A DNA stretch of 35,876 nucleotides, taken from Syntrophaceae bacterium. GTDB taxonomy: Bacteria; Desulfobacterota; Syntrophia; Syntrophales; Smithellaceae. A program made the position numbers and the translations under genes. Location: NCBI GenBank assembly GCA_003142535.1, contig PLMQ01000060.1, positions 1 through 35,876 on the forward strand, in the 5' to 3' direction. The notes beneath the pieces were generated by a model, which was given only the letters and a program-made list of their open reading frames with translations, had not been told where the DNA came from and searched no databases. Positions within the stretch are counted from its first letter, which is position 1. Each line of letters begins with the position of its first letter. Positions 16,797-24,742 of this stretch are shown piece after piece.

Positions 16797-19064
16797 TTAC
16801 AAACAAACTCGCTTGACTTGCTCAAAATCAGTCATGCCCTGCATGATTTTCATAACACCATCCATCCGCAATGTCCTCATCCCTTCCCTTAGGGCAACGT
16901 TTTTCAATTCATCCGCGTCGGTATTGTGTCTGATGGCGGTTTTGATATCCGCTGTCGCGACAATAATTTCATGGATAGGGATACGATCATAATAACCACT
17001 CTCATTACAGAAGCTGCAACCTTGCCGCCTCCATAAGGTAATTTCCTGAGAGAAATCCACCAATTTGTGTTCCTTAGCCCATTTCTGGTCATAATAATTT
17101 ATCAGTTCGTCATACTCCTCCCGTTCAGGATGGTATGGTTTCTTGCATTTCTCACAAAGCCTGCGGACCAAACGTTGCGCCACTATCCCCAAAAGAGCAT
17201 CGGCACAATTGTAGAAGGGCATTCCCATTTCAATAAGCCGGACGACTGTCTCCGCGGCGCTGTTAGTGTGTAGTGTACTGAAGACCAGATGTCCGGTAAG
17301 AGAGGCTTCCAGGCCGATTTTTGCCGTTTCTTCATCACGCATTTCACCAATCATAATCACGTCAGGGTCGGCACGCAAGAATGAACGAAGGGCCTCACCA
17401 AAAGTATATCCGATTTTAGTGTTTACCTGTACCTGCCTGAGTCCGCGCTGTCTGATTTCCACGGGATTTTCGGCCGTCCAGATTGTGATACCCGGCTTAT
17501 TAATATAACCTAAAGCCGAGTGCAATGTGGTCGTTTTCCCGGAACCGGTAGGGCCCACACACAATACAATGCCCTGAGGCCTTGTAATCATCTCCCGGAA
17601 AGCATTCAGGTTGTATGGAGAAAATGCCAGTTGCTCAAGCTCGAGCGGTTTTGTCTGGGCGAGAAGTCTCAGAACCGCGTCTTCATTATCATCAACGGTA
17701 GGTGTTATTTCTACCCGGAATTCAACCTTCTCACCATGAAACCGCATCATGAACTTACCACTTTGAGGTTTTCGGTGTTCCGAAATATCCAAATTAGACA
17801 TAATCTTGATTCGCGACAAGATCGCTCTCTTATATATTTCGGGAATGGTATAAGCAAGATAGCAAATACCATCAACCCGGAAACGAACTTCAAAGGGAGT
17901 CCTGGATATTCCCGGTTCAAAGTGAATATCTGAGGCTCTCTTTCCATAGGCGTCTTCCAGAATTTTATTGACAAGGGAAATTATTTGAGAATCTGATTCG
18001 CTGAAAGCATCCAAAATCTCTTCTTCATGAATAACATCATCCTCAGACATTTGTCCGATCAGGCCTGCTATCGGATCATCTTCTTCAGGCGGATAATAGG
18101 TTTGCAAGGCTTGTGCAATCTGCCCGGAGGTGGCAATAACAAGATTGATTTTTCGACTAGTGTAGAAGCGTAAAGTATCTTCAATTGTATAGTCTGTTGG
18201 TTCCGAAGTGGCCACAGTGATCTGGGCACCCTGATCTTCAACGGGAAAAACCTTTAACTGGTAAGCTATGTCTTTTGGTATGGCAGCCAGAGTCTTTTTA
18301 TCCGGTGTCACTTTGCTCAGGTCTACAAACTCCCGCCGGAACTTTTGAGCCAGGGCCATAAGGAGTTGGGCTTCCGTAATCAGCCCTAAATCTATGAGTA
18401 GCTCCCCGGTCTTTTTTCTTTTACCCAGATTCTGGCTCAACTGAGCTCTTTCCACCTGTTCCTTTGTCACCAAACCGGTACTAATCAATATATCTCCTAT
18501 TCTCGATTTGTATGAGACCCCATCTTGCAGAGATTTCGTCTGTATGGTCTGATCAATGACTTCCTCAGGAATTTTGCACTGCTCCGATATGATTCCCCCG
18601 ATAGTTTTACACTGCAAATCATATTGAGCTTTAATGGCCTCCCCAATATTGTTCGTCGTAATAAGACCCTGTTCCAGCAGGATGCTTTCCACCGGTCTTT
18701 CCTGTCGCCGGGATTTAACACCATGTTTAGTAAAAAAAATAAATTTGTTGGCTTTTTGTTTCTTCTCAATCGAATAGGCAAAAAATCCCTTAGCAAATTG
18801 AGGATCTTCCAGAGGGATTACATGATAGTTTTTGCCGGTAACCGTGGTTACCTCTTCCACCCACTCTGACTTCTTAGGAATATTGAGATAGGCAGGTTTC
18901 TTCCCAATCATGACGGAAGACAAATTAGCAAGCCTGAACATTCGCTTCATGCCCGTGCTCTTGGTTGCAAAACGTAATTCATCATTATTAGGATTAAATT
19001 CTTCATCCAGTATAATTGATTCTGTTCTTCCATCCATTAATTCAATAACAACATCTTGTGTCAT
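16797..19064 (-). CDS. pilB: Type IV pilus assembly / type II secretion ATPase, PilB/GspE family
   Basis: This cytoplasmic ATPase has 755 residues, longer than the usual 560 or so. The start has AGGAGG at good spacing. Residues 1-120 form an extra N-terminal domain. MshEN-type repeats follow (RPVESILLEQGLIT; RIGDILISTGLVTKEQVERA; GELLIDLGLITEAQLLMALA). The motor core has Walker A GPTGSGKTTT from residue 504, Walker B VIMIGEMRDEE near 569, the His box TGHLVFSTLHTN, and the zinc-binding pairs CEKC (637, 640) and CSFC (683, 686) that separate PilB/GspE from PilT retraction motors. The MshEN domains in related proteins bind cyclic di-GMP. No pilC, pilT, pilin or secretin gene lies nearby, so it is an orphan here. 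Confidence 0.88.
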   Translation of the reverse strand: MTQDVVIELMDGRTESIILDEEFNPNNDELRFATKSTGMKRMFRLANLSSVMIGKKPAYLNIPKKSEWVEEVTTVTGKNYHVIPLEDPQFAKGFFAYSIEKKQKANKFIFFTKHGVKSRRQERPVESILLEQGLITTNNIGEAIKAQYDLQCKTIGGIISEQCKIPEEVIDQTIQTKSLQDGVSYKSRIGDILISTGLVTKEQVERAQLSQNLGKRKKTGELLIDLGLITEAQLLMALAQKFRREFVDLSKVTPDKKTLAAIPKDIAYQLKVFPVEDQGAQITVATSEPTDYTIEDTLRFYTSRKINLVIATSGQIAQALQTYYPPEEDDPIAGLIGQMSEDDVIHEEEILDAFSESDSQIISLVNKILEDAYGKRASDIHFEPGISRTPFEVRFRVDGICYLAYTIPEIYKRAILSRIKIMSNLDISEHRKPQSGKFMMRFHGEKVEFRVEITPTVDDNEDAVLRLLAQTKPLELEQLAFSPYNLNAFREMITRPQGIVLCVGPTGSGKTTTLHSALGYINKPGITIWTAENPVEIRQRGLRQVQVNTKIGYTFGEALRSFLRADPDVIMIGEMRDEETAKIGLEASLTGHLVFSTLHTNSAAETVVRLIEMGMPFYNCADALLGIVAQRLVRRLCEKCKKPYHPEREEYDELINYYDQKWAKEHKLVDFSQEITLWRRQGCSFCNESGYYDRIPIHEIIVATADIKTAIRHNTDADELKNVALREGMRTLRMDGVMKIMQGMTDFEQVKRVCL

Positions 19065-19318
19065 TTCTGCCCTCCTGCGATGAAAACCTCGTCAAATTTA
19101 ATAATGTTTAATTGAAAATTTCTAACTTATACGCGGAACGATTTAGACGATTAAGTTTAATGTGCTAAGCCTGATAATTATTTTGACTATAAGGTCGAAA
19201 GTTTTAATAGTTCCGCTTGAATCTGTTTTGATATTTGATAAGAACTTGCTTTCATAATACGGGAGTATAGGGAAATTATTCTTGTATGTCAAAGAAAAAC
19301 TGACCACAAAATGTGAGG

Positions 19319-19534
19319 GAGTTTATTGAGTGTCAGTGCCTCATTCAGGATAACAATTTACGGGCAATATCCAATAGCGCCAAAGCTATGCACAAGGCCC
19401 CGATTTGGCCACAATTCCCCAGCTACTATCTGCAACAAAGTGGTTTGGCCCACGCCATTTTCTCCCACGATGCCGACAAGTGTTCCCGGCTGTACTGAGA
19501 ACATCACACCCCGCAAGACTTTGCACCGCCCAAA
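19319..19534 (-). pseudogene. ABC transporter ATPase fragment with nonsense mutation
   Basis: Read on the minus strand the frame gives FGRCKVLRGVMFSVQPGTLV, then GIVGENGVGQTTLLQIVAGE, then LWPNRGLVHSFGAIGYCP. A stop follows at 19358-19360, and then IVILNEALT. This is the N-terminal part of an ABC ATPase, but the Walker A lysine is replaced (GENGVGQTT instead of GxxGxGKTT), there is an internal stop, and the rest of the domain is absent. It is the only coding trace in the gene-free stretch 19065-19642. Confidence 0.75.
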
Positions 19535-19642
19535 CTACTTTTCAATATTTTATACATGCAAAACTTGTCCCGGGATGATTTTAATCTCCCTTTATTTAGC
19601 ACAAGGTGGAAGCAATGATTCGCCGCTTTATGCGAGTAAGTT

Positions 19643-20962
19643 TCATCCTAAGAAAGAGAAAAACTCCATGTGTATATGCTCTGCAGCAACTCCTTTGCTA
19701 TGCAAAGTTCGCACAATCGCGTCAAGAAACGGCTTGGGGCCGCAGAGGTAAAATCCTTTATCATTAAGCTCCCCGCCGCAATATTTCTCGATCTTTGCCT
19801 GATCAATAAATCCAGTTTCCCCTGTCCAGCCAATATCGGGCTTGCTCAAAACATGGACAACTTTTAATTGAGGAACACCCGATGTTGCAATATTATCCAA
19901 CTCATCTTTAAACGCTATACTTTTCTCATCATCATTGGCATAAAGCAATGTGACGGGCATGACATTATTTGTATCGTAAAGATGTTTGATCATGCTGCGC
20001 ACCGGCGTTATCCCGATACCGCCAACAATAAAGACAAGCTCTTTTTCCTCCTTGTGCAGCAAATAAGAAAATCTGCCGTAGGCGCCATCTACGGTAACAG
20101 TATCTCCCGGTTTTGTCTCACCCATCGTGGCAGTAAAGTCGCCAAGTTCTTTTATGGTTGATACAAGGAACGGTTCAGTCGGACTAGAAGAAATTGTCCA
20201 GTGATGCTCTTCTTCAGGCAATCCTTTTTTTCGATGAAACGTCAGGAAGTGAAATTGTCCGGGCAAATATGTCTTGATGCTTTCATTTTGCTTCGGAACA
20301 AATTTGATTGTCCAAACCTTGGGAGCCGATTGTGTTACTTCGGTCACTTTATAATCATGATAGCTTTGTATCCACGGGCGGATAGCCAGATGATATCCAA
20401 AAAGCATAAAACTGAGAATCAGAGTTACTATCCAAATCCATCTCATGGCTGTAAACTTCAAATCATCGCCAATGAAAAAGCTATGCAGGAATGCCAGAAC
20501 AATAATCAGTGGACCGATAAAATCATGGAGCATCCTCCAGGTTTCATATTTAAGCCGCAGTTTTCCCTGATAATAGCTGATGCCGACATTGATGATTAAA
20601 GCCAGTAGAGCGATCTTTCCCAACCATACTTTCCAGGACGAGTGGAAAGATAAAATAAGTTCCCATTTTCCCGAAGCCGCAGCCAGAAAGATCGGATGAA
20701 CAACGATAAGAATAACCGCAACAATAGCGATATTCCGGTGATTGCGGATAAGGACATCCAGACCGAATGGTCTTTCGATCCATTTGAATCTGCCGGCCAG
20801 TAAAATTTGCGCGGATAGTATCATAAATCCAATGAGTGCAAGGCCGATGCTGATTTCGAACAGAAGATTACTGTTCGTTCTGGGGCGTAAAATAAAGGAT
20901 GCAATCAGAGGGATTAATATAACTATTACATATAGGACTTGGAGCAATAAGCGGCGTGTCAT
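19643..20962 (-). CDS. Ferric-reductase-like membrane flavoprotein (FAD/NAD(P)H oxidoreductase)
   Basis: The product has 439 residues, with a GAGAGGAG box somewhat far (about 13 bases) from the ATG. The N-terminal half has about six membrane helices of the ferric reductase/NOX type with paired histidines (NHRNIAIVAVILIVVHPIF and MLHDFIGPLIIVLAFLHSFF) suited to heme ligation. The cytoplasmic half is a ferredoxin-NADP reductase module: LPGQFHFLTF and HHWTISSSP for FAD, then VFIVGGIGITPVRSMIKHL and FYLCGPKPFLDAIVRTL for NAD(P)H. It should pass electrons from NAD(P)H through FAD to heme and across the membrane. Substrate and physiological acceptor (iron, oxygen, other) are not determinable from sequence. 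Confidence 0.85.
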   Translation of the reverse strand: MTRRLLLQVLYVIVILIPLIASFILRPRTNSNLLFEISIGLALIGFMILSAQILLAGRFKWIERPFGLDVLIRNHRNIAIVAVILIVVHPIFLAAASGKWELILSFHSSWKVWLGKIALLALIINVGISYYQGKLRLKYETWRMLHDFIGPLIIVLAFLHSFFIGDDLKFTAMRWIWIVTLILSFMLFGYHLAIRPWIQSYHDYKVTEVTQSAPKVWTIKFVPKQNESIKTYLPGQFHFLTFHRKKGLPEEEHHWTISSSPTEPFLVSTIKELGDFTATMGETKPGDTVTVDGAYGRFSYLLHKEEKELVFIVGGIGITPVRSMIKHLYDTNNVMPVTLLYANDDEKSIAFKDELDNIATSGVPQLKVVHVLSKPDIGWTGETGFIDQAKIEKYCGGELNDKGFYLCGPKPFLDAIVRTLHSKGVAAEHIHMEFFSFLG

Positions 20963-21166
20963 ATTTGGTATGTGACTCCTCTCTTTAATTAGGAATTGTT
21001 AACTAATCAACAAATATGAAATTTGACATTATCTAATATTGAATAGAAAGCTTTTAATACACCAAGAATATAAGAATGTTTCGCCTGTATGTCAACTTCT
21101 CACCGTGGAAAATAGAGGTACAGGAAGCGGTGAAAAATTGGCAGAAAAAAAATACGGGGCTGTTGT

Positions 21167-21290
21167 GGGGCTGCTCAAAAATGCTCAGGTACAAGGCGCG
21201 CAAAAACCGAATCGCGAGGCGTATATAAATATACGTTGAGCGGTTAGGTTTACAGCGCAACGCCGTAGATGAGCGTTTTTCAACAGCCCC
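21167..21290. repeat. TIR element family F (124 bp)
   Basis: The left end GGGGCTGCTCAAAAATGCTC and the right end GAGCGTTTTTCAACAGCCCC are imperfect inverse repeats of about 30 bases. The spacer contains CGCGAGGCGTATATAAATAT. An additional GGGGCTGTTG lies 12 bases to the left. It is single in this window and contains no gene. The remainder of 20963-21370 shows nothing further. Confidence 0.6.
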
Positions 21291-21370
21291 GTTGTCCCCG
21301 ATTATTACAAGCTTTATTATTTGAAAAAACCGTGATAGTTTTGTGCGTATTAATGGCGAGGATGCATTTG

Positions 21371-21562
21371 ATGAATGGAAATAATCGCGCTGGTATTAAA
21401 GTGGGTGCGCATGTAAAAGTGGTGCAGAAGCAGGACCAGCGCACAGGCATCCTGACAGAAGGTATTGTGCAGGCTATCCTGACAAAATCAGGTACCCATC
21501 CGCACGGGATCAAGGTACGTCTGCAGAGCGGTATAGTGGGCAGGGTCAAAGAAATCATCTGA
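21371..21562 (+). CDS. ywbE: YwbE family protein, copy 2
   Basis: The coding sequence is identical to 16364-16555, giving the same 63-residue DUF2196 protein. Identity extends from about 50 bases upstream of the start to about 30 bases past the stop, with one difference noticed (C to T in GTGCGCATT/GTGCGTATT upstream of the start). The stop codon again runs into a family A element, here reduced to its two arms. Neighbouring genes differ from those of copy 1, so the cassette moved or was duplicated as a unit. Confidence 0.88.
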   Translation: MNGNNRAGIKVGAHVKVVQKQDQRTGILTEGIVQAILTKSGTHPHGIKVRLQSGIVGRVKEII

Positions 21563-21607
21563 TACCAATTTTAAATCAAAGCGCTATCTTTGATTTAAAA
21601 TTGGTAT
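21562..21607. repeat. Palindrome-ended element family A, minimal copy (46 bp)
   Basis: Two perfect 20-base arms (ATACCAATTTTAAATCAAAG and its inverse) enclose the 6-base loop CGCTAT. It is an internally deleted derivative of the copy at 16555 and could serve as a terminator for ywbE copy 2. Confidence 0.85.
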
Positions 21608-21659
21608 AATATACGATAACGCATAGACGTCACTATGCACAAATATAATCAAAGGTTTT

Positions 21660-22136
21660 ATGCAGATATTTGTTGATGCGGATGCTTTTCCGAATGTGAT
21701 CAGAGACATCTTGATCAAAGCTTCCTTACGATTGAATGTTCCGCTGATCTTTGTAGCTAATAAACCGTTGCGCCTCGAGAAGTTGGTAAATCTATCCCTG
21801 ATCCTGGTTCCGGAGGGGCCTGATGTGGCCGATGATCGTATTGCCCAGTTAGTGCGACCAGGCGACCTCGTGATAACGGCCGATATCCCACTTGCCGACC
21901 GTGTAGTCACCAAAAAAGCTTTTGCGATGAATCCGCGCGGCAAACTCTATACAGAGCACAATATCAAAGACCGGCTGGCTATGCGGAATTTGCTCAATGA
22001 GCTAAGAGATAACGGCATGATGACAGGCGGCCCTGCTGAGTTCAGCAAGAAAGACCGCCAGGCATTTGCCAACCAGTTGGACAGCTTTTTAATCAGTCAG
22101 TTGAAATTAGAGAACTCAACGAAATCCCGGATATGA
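21660..22136 (+). CDS. yaiI: UPF0178 protein, YaiI/YqxD family
   Basis: The product has 158 residues, with AAAGG four bases before the ATG. The sequence MQIFVDADAFPNVIRDILIKAS, the phrase VPEGPDVADDRIAQLVRPGDLVITADIPLADRVV, and the C-terminal MRNLLNELRDNGMMTGGPAEFSKKDRQAFANQLD are diagnostic for UPF0178 (DUF188). The acidic residues in VDADAFP and ITADIPLA resemble PIN-like nuclease active sites, so an RNA-processing role has been suggested for such folds, but the function is unproven. It follows ywbE copy 2 by about 100 bases. Confidence 0.9.
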   Translation: MQIFVDADAFPNVIRDILIKASLRLNVPLIFVANKPLRLEKLVNLSLILVPEGPDVADDRIAQLVRPGDLVITADIPLADRVVTKKAFAMNPRGKLYTEHNIKDRLAMRNLLNELRDNGMMTGGPAEFSKKDRQAFANQLDSFLISQLKLENSTKSRI

Positions 22137-22313
22137 GCCCTAAAGCAAGCTGCGGGGCACTTATTATGTCATTGACATACAAGCGCGGCTTTCATATACT
22201 TAAGCAAATAATTCTATATTAGAAGCCAAAAATCAGGCCATGATTGTGAATCACTGCACAATTTTGTGAGCAAGATTTAAGGCATGTTCATCCATTTGCG
22301 AAAGGAGATAAAG

Positions 22314-22451
22314 ATGATGAAAAATTGTAAGAGTATCATCGCCGTGTTGGCAATAATCGCTTTGCTTGTGGGGCTATCGTGCTGCCACGAAGGCCCGTTG
22401 GAGCGCGCCGGCAAGAAAGTCGATAAGGCAGTAGAAGACGTCAAGAAATAA
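22314..22451 (+). CDS. Entericidin-like small lipoprotein
   Basis: The product has 45 residues. AAAGGAGA precedes tandem ATGs at 22314 and 22317; either may be used. The N-terminus KNCKSIIAVLAIIALLVGLSC is a lipoprotein signal. The short mature part (CHEGPLERAGKKVDKAVEDVKK) has the amphipathic ERAGKKVDKAVEDV pattern found in entericidin-like and other tiny envelope lipoproteins. The exact role is unknown. A real gene is supported by the ribosome-binding site and the lipobox. Confidence 0.8.
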   Translation: MMKNCKSIIAVLAIIALLVGLSCCHEGPLERAGKKVDKAVEDVKK

Positions 22452-22677
22452 TATCCCTGGCAAAAAGATAGGCCAGGATATAAGCCGCCGTGACACCGCT
22501 CTCTCCCTATGTTCCATTACATTACGCTGTGAGGGGGAATATTCAGAACGGGTGGTGTACCCTTTTTACTATTAATTAAATAGGGCGTTGACGCTGTTAT
22601 TCTGCATATGCTATTGAGAACAAGAACAGGTTTAACGCCCAAGCTATTGCCTTTCGCAAAATTGAGGTATTGCCATA

Positions 22678-23904
22678 ATGCCGTCCGATAAATCGAAGGA
22701 AACTTTCTCCAGGAACATTCAGAAACGGATATGGCGAGTCGAGATCACGCCCTTAACCGTTGCTTTGGCGGTACTTGTAGTAGGTAGTGCCTGGCTGCTC
22801 ATCCAGCTCTCGCCGGTCTTGCTGGTTTTGATCGCCGCCCTCATGATTGTCGGAACGTTAAATCCGGCGGTCGAATGGTTGGAAACCCGCGGTATCCGAA
22901 GAGGCGCCGGCATTGCCATCGTTTTCAGTGTGTTCTTGCTCATCGTAATCTTGTTCGTCACCCTTACCTTCCCGGCGCTCATGGCGCAAGTGAAGAACCT
23001 GATCGAACAGGAACCGGATCTGAGAGCTCGCCTGGCCAACTTTCTTGCCGGCTATCAGCTCACGGAATCTCTTGCGGATACCTTGCGTAATTTTCAATAC
23101 GATGCACTGATTAAATCTTCCGGTGCAGCAGTTCTCGCCTTTTCGACACGTCTCCTTGAAATCTTTGCATACAGTGCGTGTTCATTTTTCCTCGCGCTTT
23201 ACATAATGATCGACCGCGATCGCCTTCGCGGCGCGGTCTTCGCGGTTGTGCCCCGATCGCACCATATACGACTATCTCGCATTCTGCTCAACTTGGAAAC
23301 GATCGTCGGCGGATACATCCGGGGGCAGGTAATTACCTGCGTGCTCATGGGAGTGTTCATGTTTATTCTCCTTACGGCCTGCGGGATACCGAACGCACTG
23401 GCATTCGCGGTATTCGGCGGAATCGCGGATGTACTACCTTTCATCGGTGTTTTTCTCACAATGGGCCCTGCTGTTTTGGCGTCGCTGGCCAAGGGACCGG
23501 TCATCATCGCGATTGTTTTTATACTGATGCTTTGTTACGAGGAATTCGAGAGCCGGGTGCTGATTCCGATAGTCTATGGTCGTGCGCTACGCCTGCCGTC
23601 TTCAGTTGTGCTTTTTGCGCTAATCGCCGGCGGTACTCTGGCTGGAATAACCGGCGCACTCCTGGCGTTGCCGCTTGCCGCAACAATACTGATGCTTATT
23701 GACGAACTGAGAGTTGAGCTTCCCGGCGAGCAAATACAACTCGAGAGCGTGGAGATAAAAAAGACCGATGAGCGCGGCGAGGCAGAATATGAGCGGCGCA
23801 CTAAAGGCATCCCTGCTGAGCAAGCCGCGGCAGTTGCTGTGGAAATTTCAGGCAATAGACAGAAAGAAGAAAAGAACGAATCACAAACCAAACCCATTGA
23901 GTAA
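22678..23904 (+). CDS. AI-2E family transporter (PF01594-type permease)
   Basis: The product has 408 residues with about eight membrane helices. TPLTVALAVLVVGSAWLLIQLSPVLLVLIAALMIVGTLNPAVEWLE at the N-terminus is typical of the family. GGYIRGQVITCVLMGVFMFILL and ADVLPFIGVFLTMGPAVLASL, followed by FESRVLIPIVYGRALRLPS, are conserved family signatures. Members have been linked to autoinducer-2 export or to Na+/H+ exchange; the substrate here is unknown. The last 70 or so residues form a hydrophilic charged tail. The stop lies 30 bases before etfB, so co-transcription is possible. Confidence 0.88.
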   Translation: MPSDKSKETFSRNIQKRIWRVEITPLTVALAVLVVGSAWLLIQLSPVLLVLIAALMIVGTLNPAVEWLETRGIRRGAGIAIVFSVFLLIVILFVTLTFPALMAQVKNLIEQEPDLRARLANFLAGYQLTESLADTLRNFQYDALIKSSGAAVLAFSTRLLEIFAYSACSFFLALYIMIDRDRLRGAVFAVVPRSHHIRLSRILLNLETIVGGYIRGQVITCVLMGVFMFILLTACGIPNALAFAVFGGIADVLPFIGVFLTMGPAVLASLAKGPVIIAIVFILMLCYEEFESRVLIPIVYGRALRLPSSVVLFALIAGGTLAGITGALLALPLAATILMLIDELRVELPGEQIQLESVEIKKTDERGEAEYERRTKGIPAEQAAAVAVEISGNRQKEEKNESQTKPIE

Positions 23905-23933
23905 TCCAAAAAAATCGCAAATGAGGTTTTTAG

Positions 23934-24734
23934 TTGAATATAATCGTTTGCATTAAACAGGTGCCGGATACAACGGACGTTAAAATCAATCCGGAGACCA
24001 ACACATTAATCCGTGAAGGCGTCTCCAGCATTATCAATCCCTTTGACATGTATGCCATTGAAGAAGGTCTCCGCCTTAAGGAAAAATTCGGCGGTAAGGT
24101 TACAGTTATTTCACTGGGGCCGCCGCAATCCATAAAGGCTCTCAAGGAAGCTGTCGGAATGGGCGCGGATGAAGCAATCCAGCTTTCCGATCGAGCTTTT
24201 GCCGGTTCGGACTCCTGGGCAACATCCTACACATTGGCTTTGGCCATCAAAAAATTGGGCAAATTCGATATTATTTTATGCGGTAAACAAGCCATTGACG
24301 GCGATACCGGGCAAGTTGGCCCGGGCATAGCGAGCCAGCTAGGCATTACTCAGCTTACCTACGTTTTTAAGATTATCAAGCTGGAACCGGAGATAGGCAA
24401 GATTACAGTCGAACGCCTGCTGGAAGAGGGCCGGGAGATTGTGGAAGCCAGATTGCCCGCTCTACTCACTGTGGTGAAGGATATCAATCAGCCGCGCGCG
24501 GCTACGCTTTTTCACATGCGCCGTGCATCCTCGCTCCAAATTCCCACGTGGACTGCTGCCGATTTGCCCGGAGCAGACCTCTCCAAATTAGGCCTGAAAG
24601 GCAGCCCGACACAGGTGATAAAAATTTCCAGCCCACCCAAACGCGAGGGGGTTTTGGATTTGATTAAGGCCGATAGTGCCGAACAGTCTGCGGCAATACT
24701 CGCTGATAAAATCATCGCGGAAAAGATTTTGTAG
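23934..24734 (+). CDS. etfB: Electron transfer flavoprotein beta subunit
   Basis: The product has 266 residues. It starts at a TTG with GAGGT six bases upstream (no ATG fits); the N-terminus NIIVCIKQVPDTTDVKINPETNTLIREG is characteristic. INPFDMYAIEEGLRLKEKFGGKVTVISLG and SDRAFAGSDSWATSYTLALAIKK, followed by LCGKQAIDGDTGQVGP, match EtfB proteins of anaerobes, including those of electron-bifurcating or confurcating complexes. The subunit binds a second flavin or nucleotide and pairs with EtfA to move electrons between acyl-CoA dehydrogenases and other carriers. etfA follows after 8 bases. Confidence 0.93.
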   Translation: MNIIVCIKQVPDTTDVKINPETNTLIREGVSSIINPFDMYAIEEGLRLKEKFGGKVTVISLGPPQSIKALKEAVGMGADEAIQLSDRAFAGSDSWATSYTLALAIKKLGKFDIILCGKQAIDGDTGQVGPGIASQLGITQLTYVFKIIKLEPEIGKITVERLLEEGREIVEARLPALLTVVKDINQPRAATLFHMRRASSLQIPTWTAADLPGADLSKLGLKGSPTQVIKISSPPKREGVLDLIKADSAEQSAAILADKIIAEKIL

Positions 24735-24742
24735 GAGAAACC

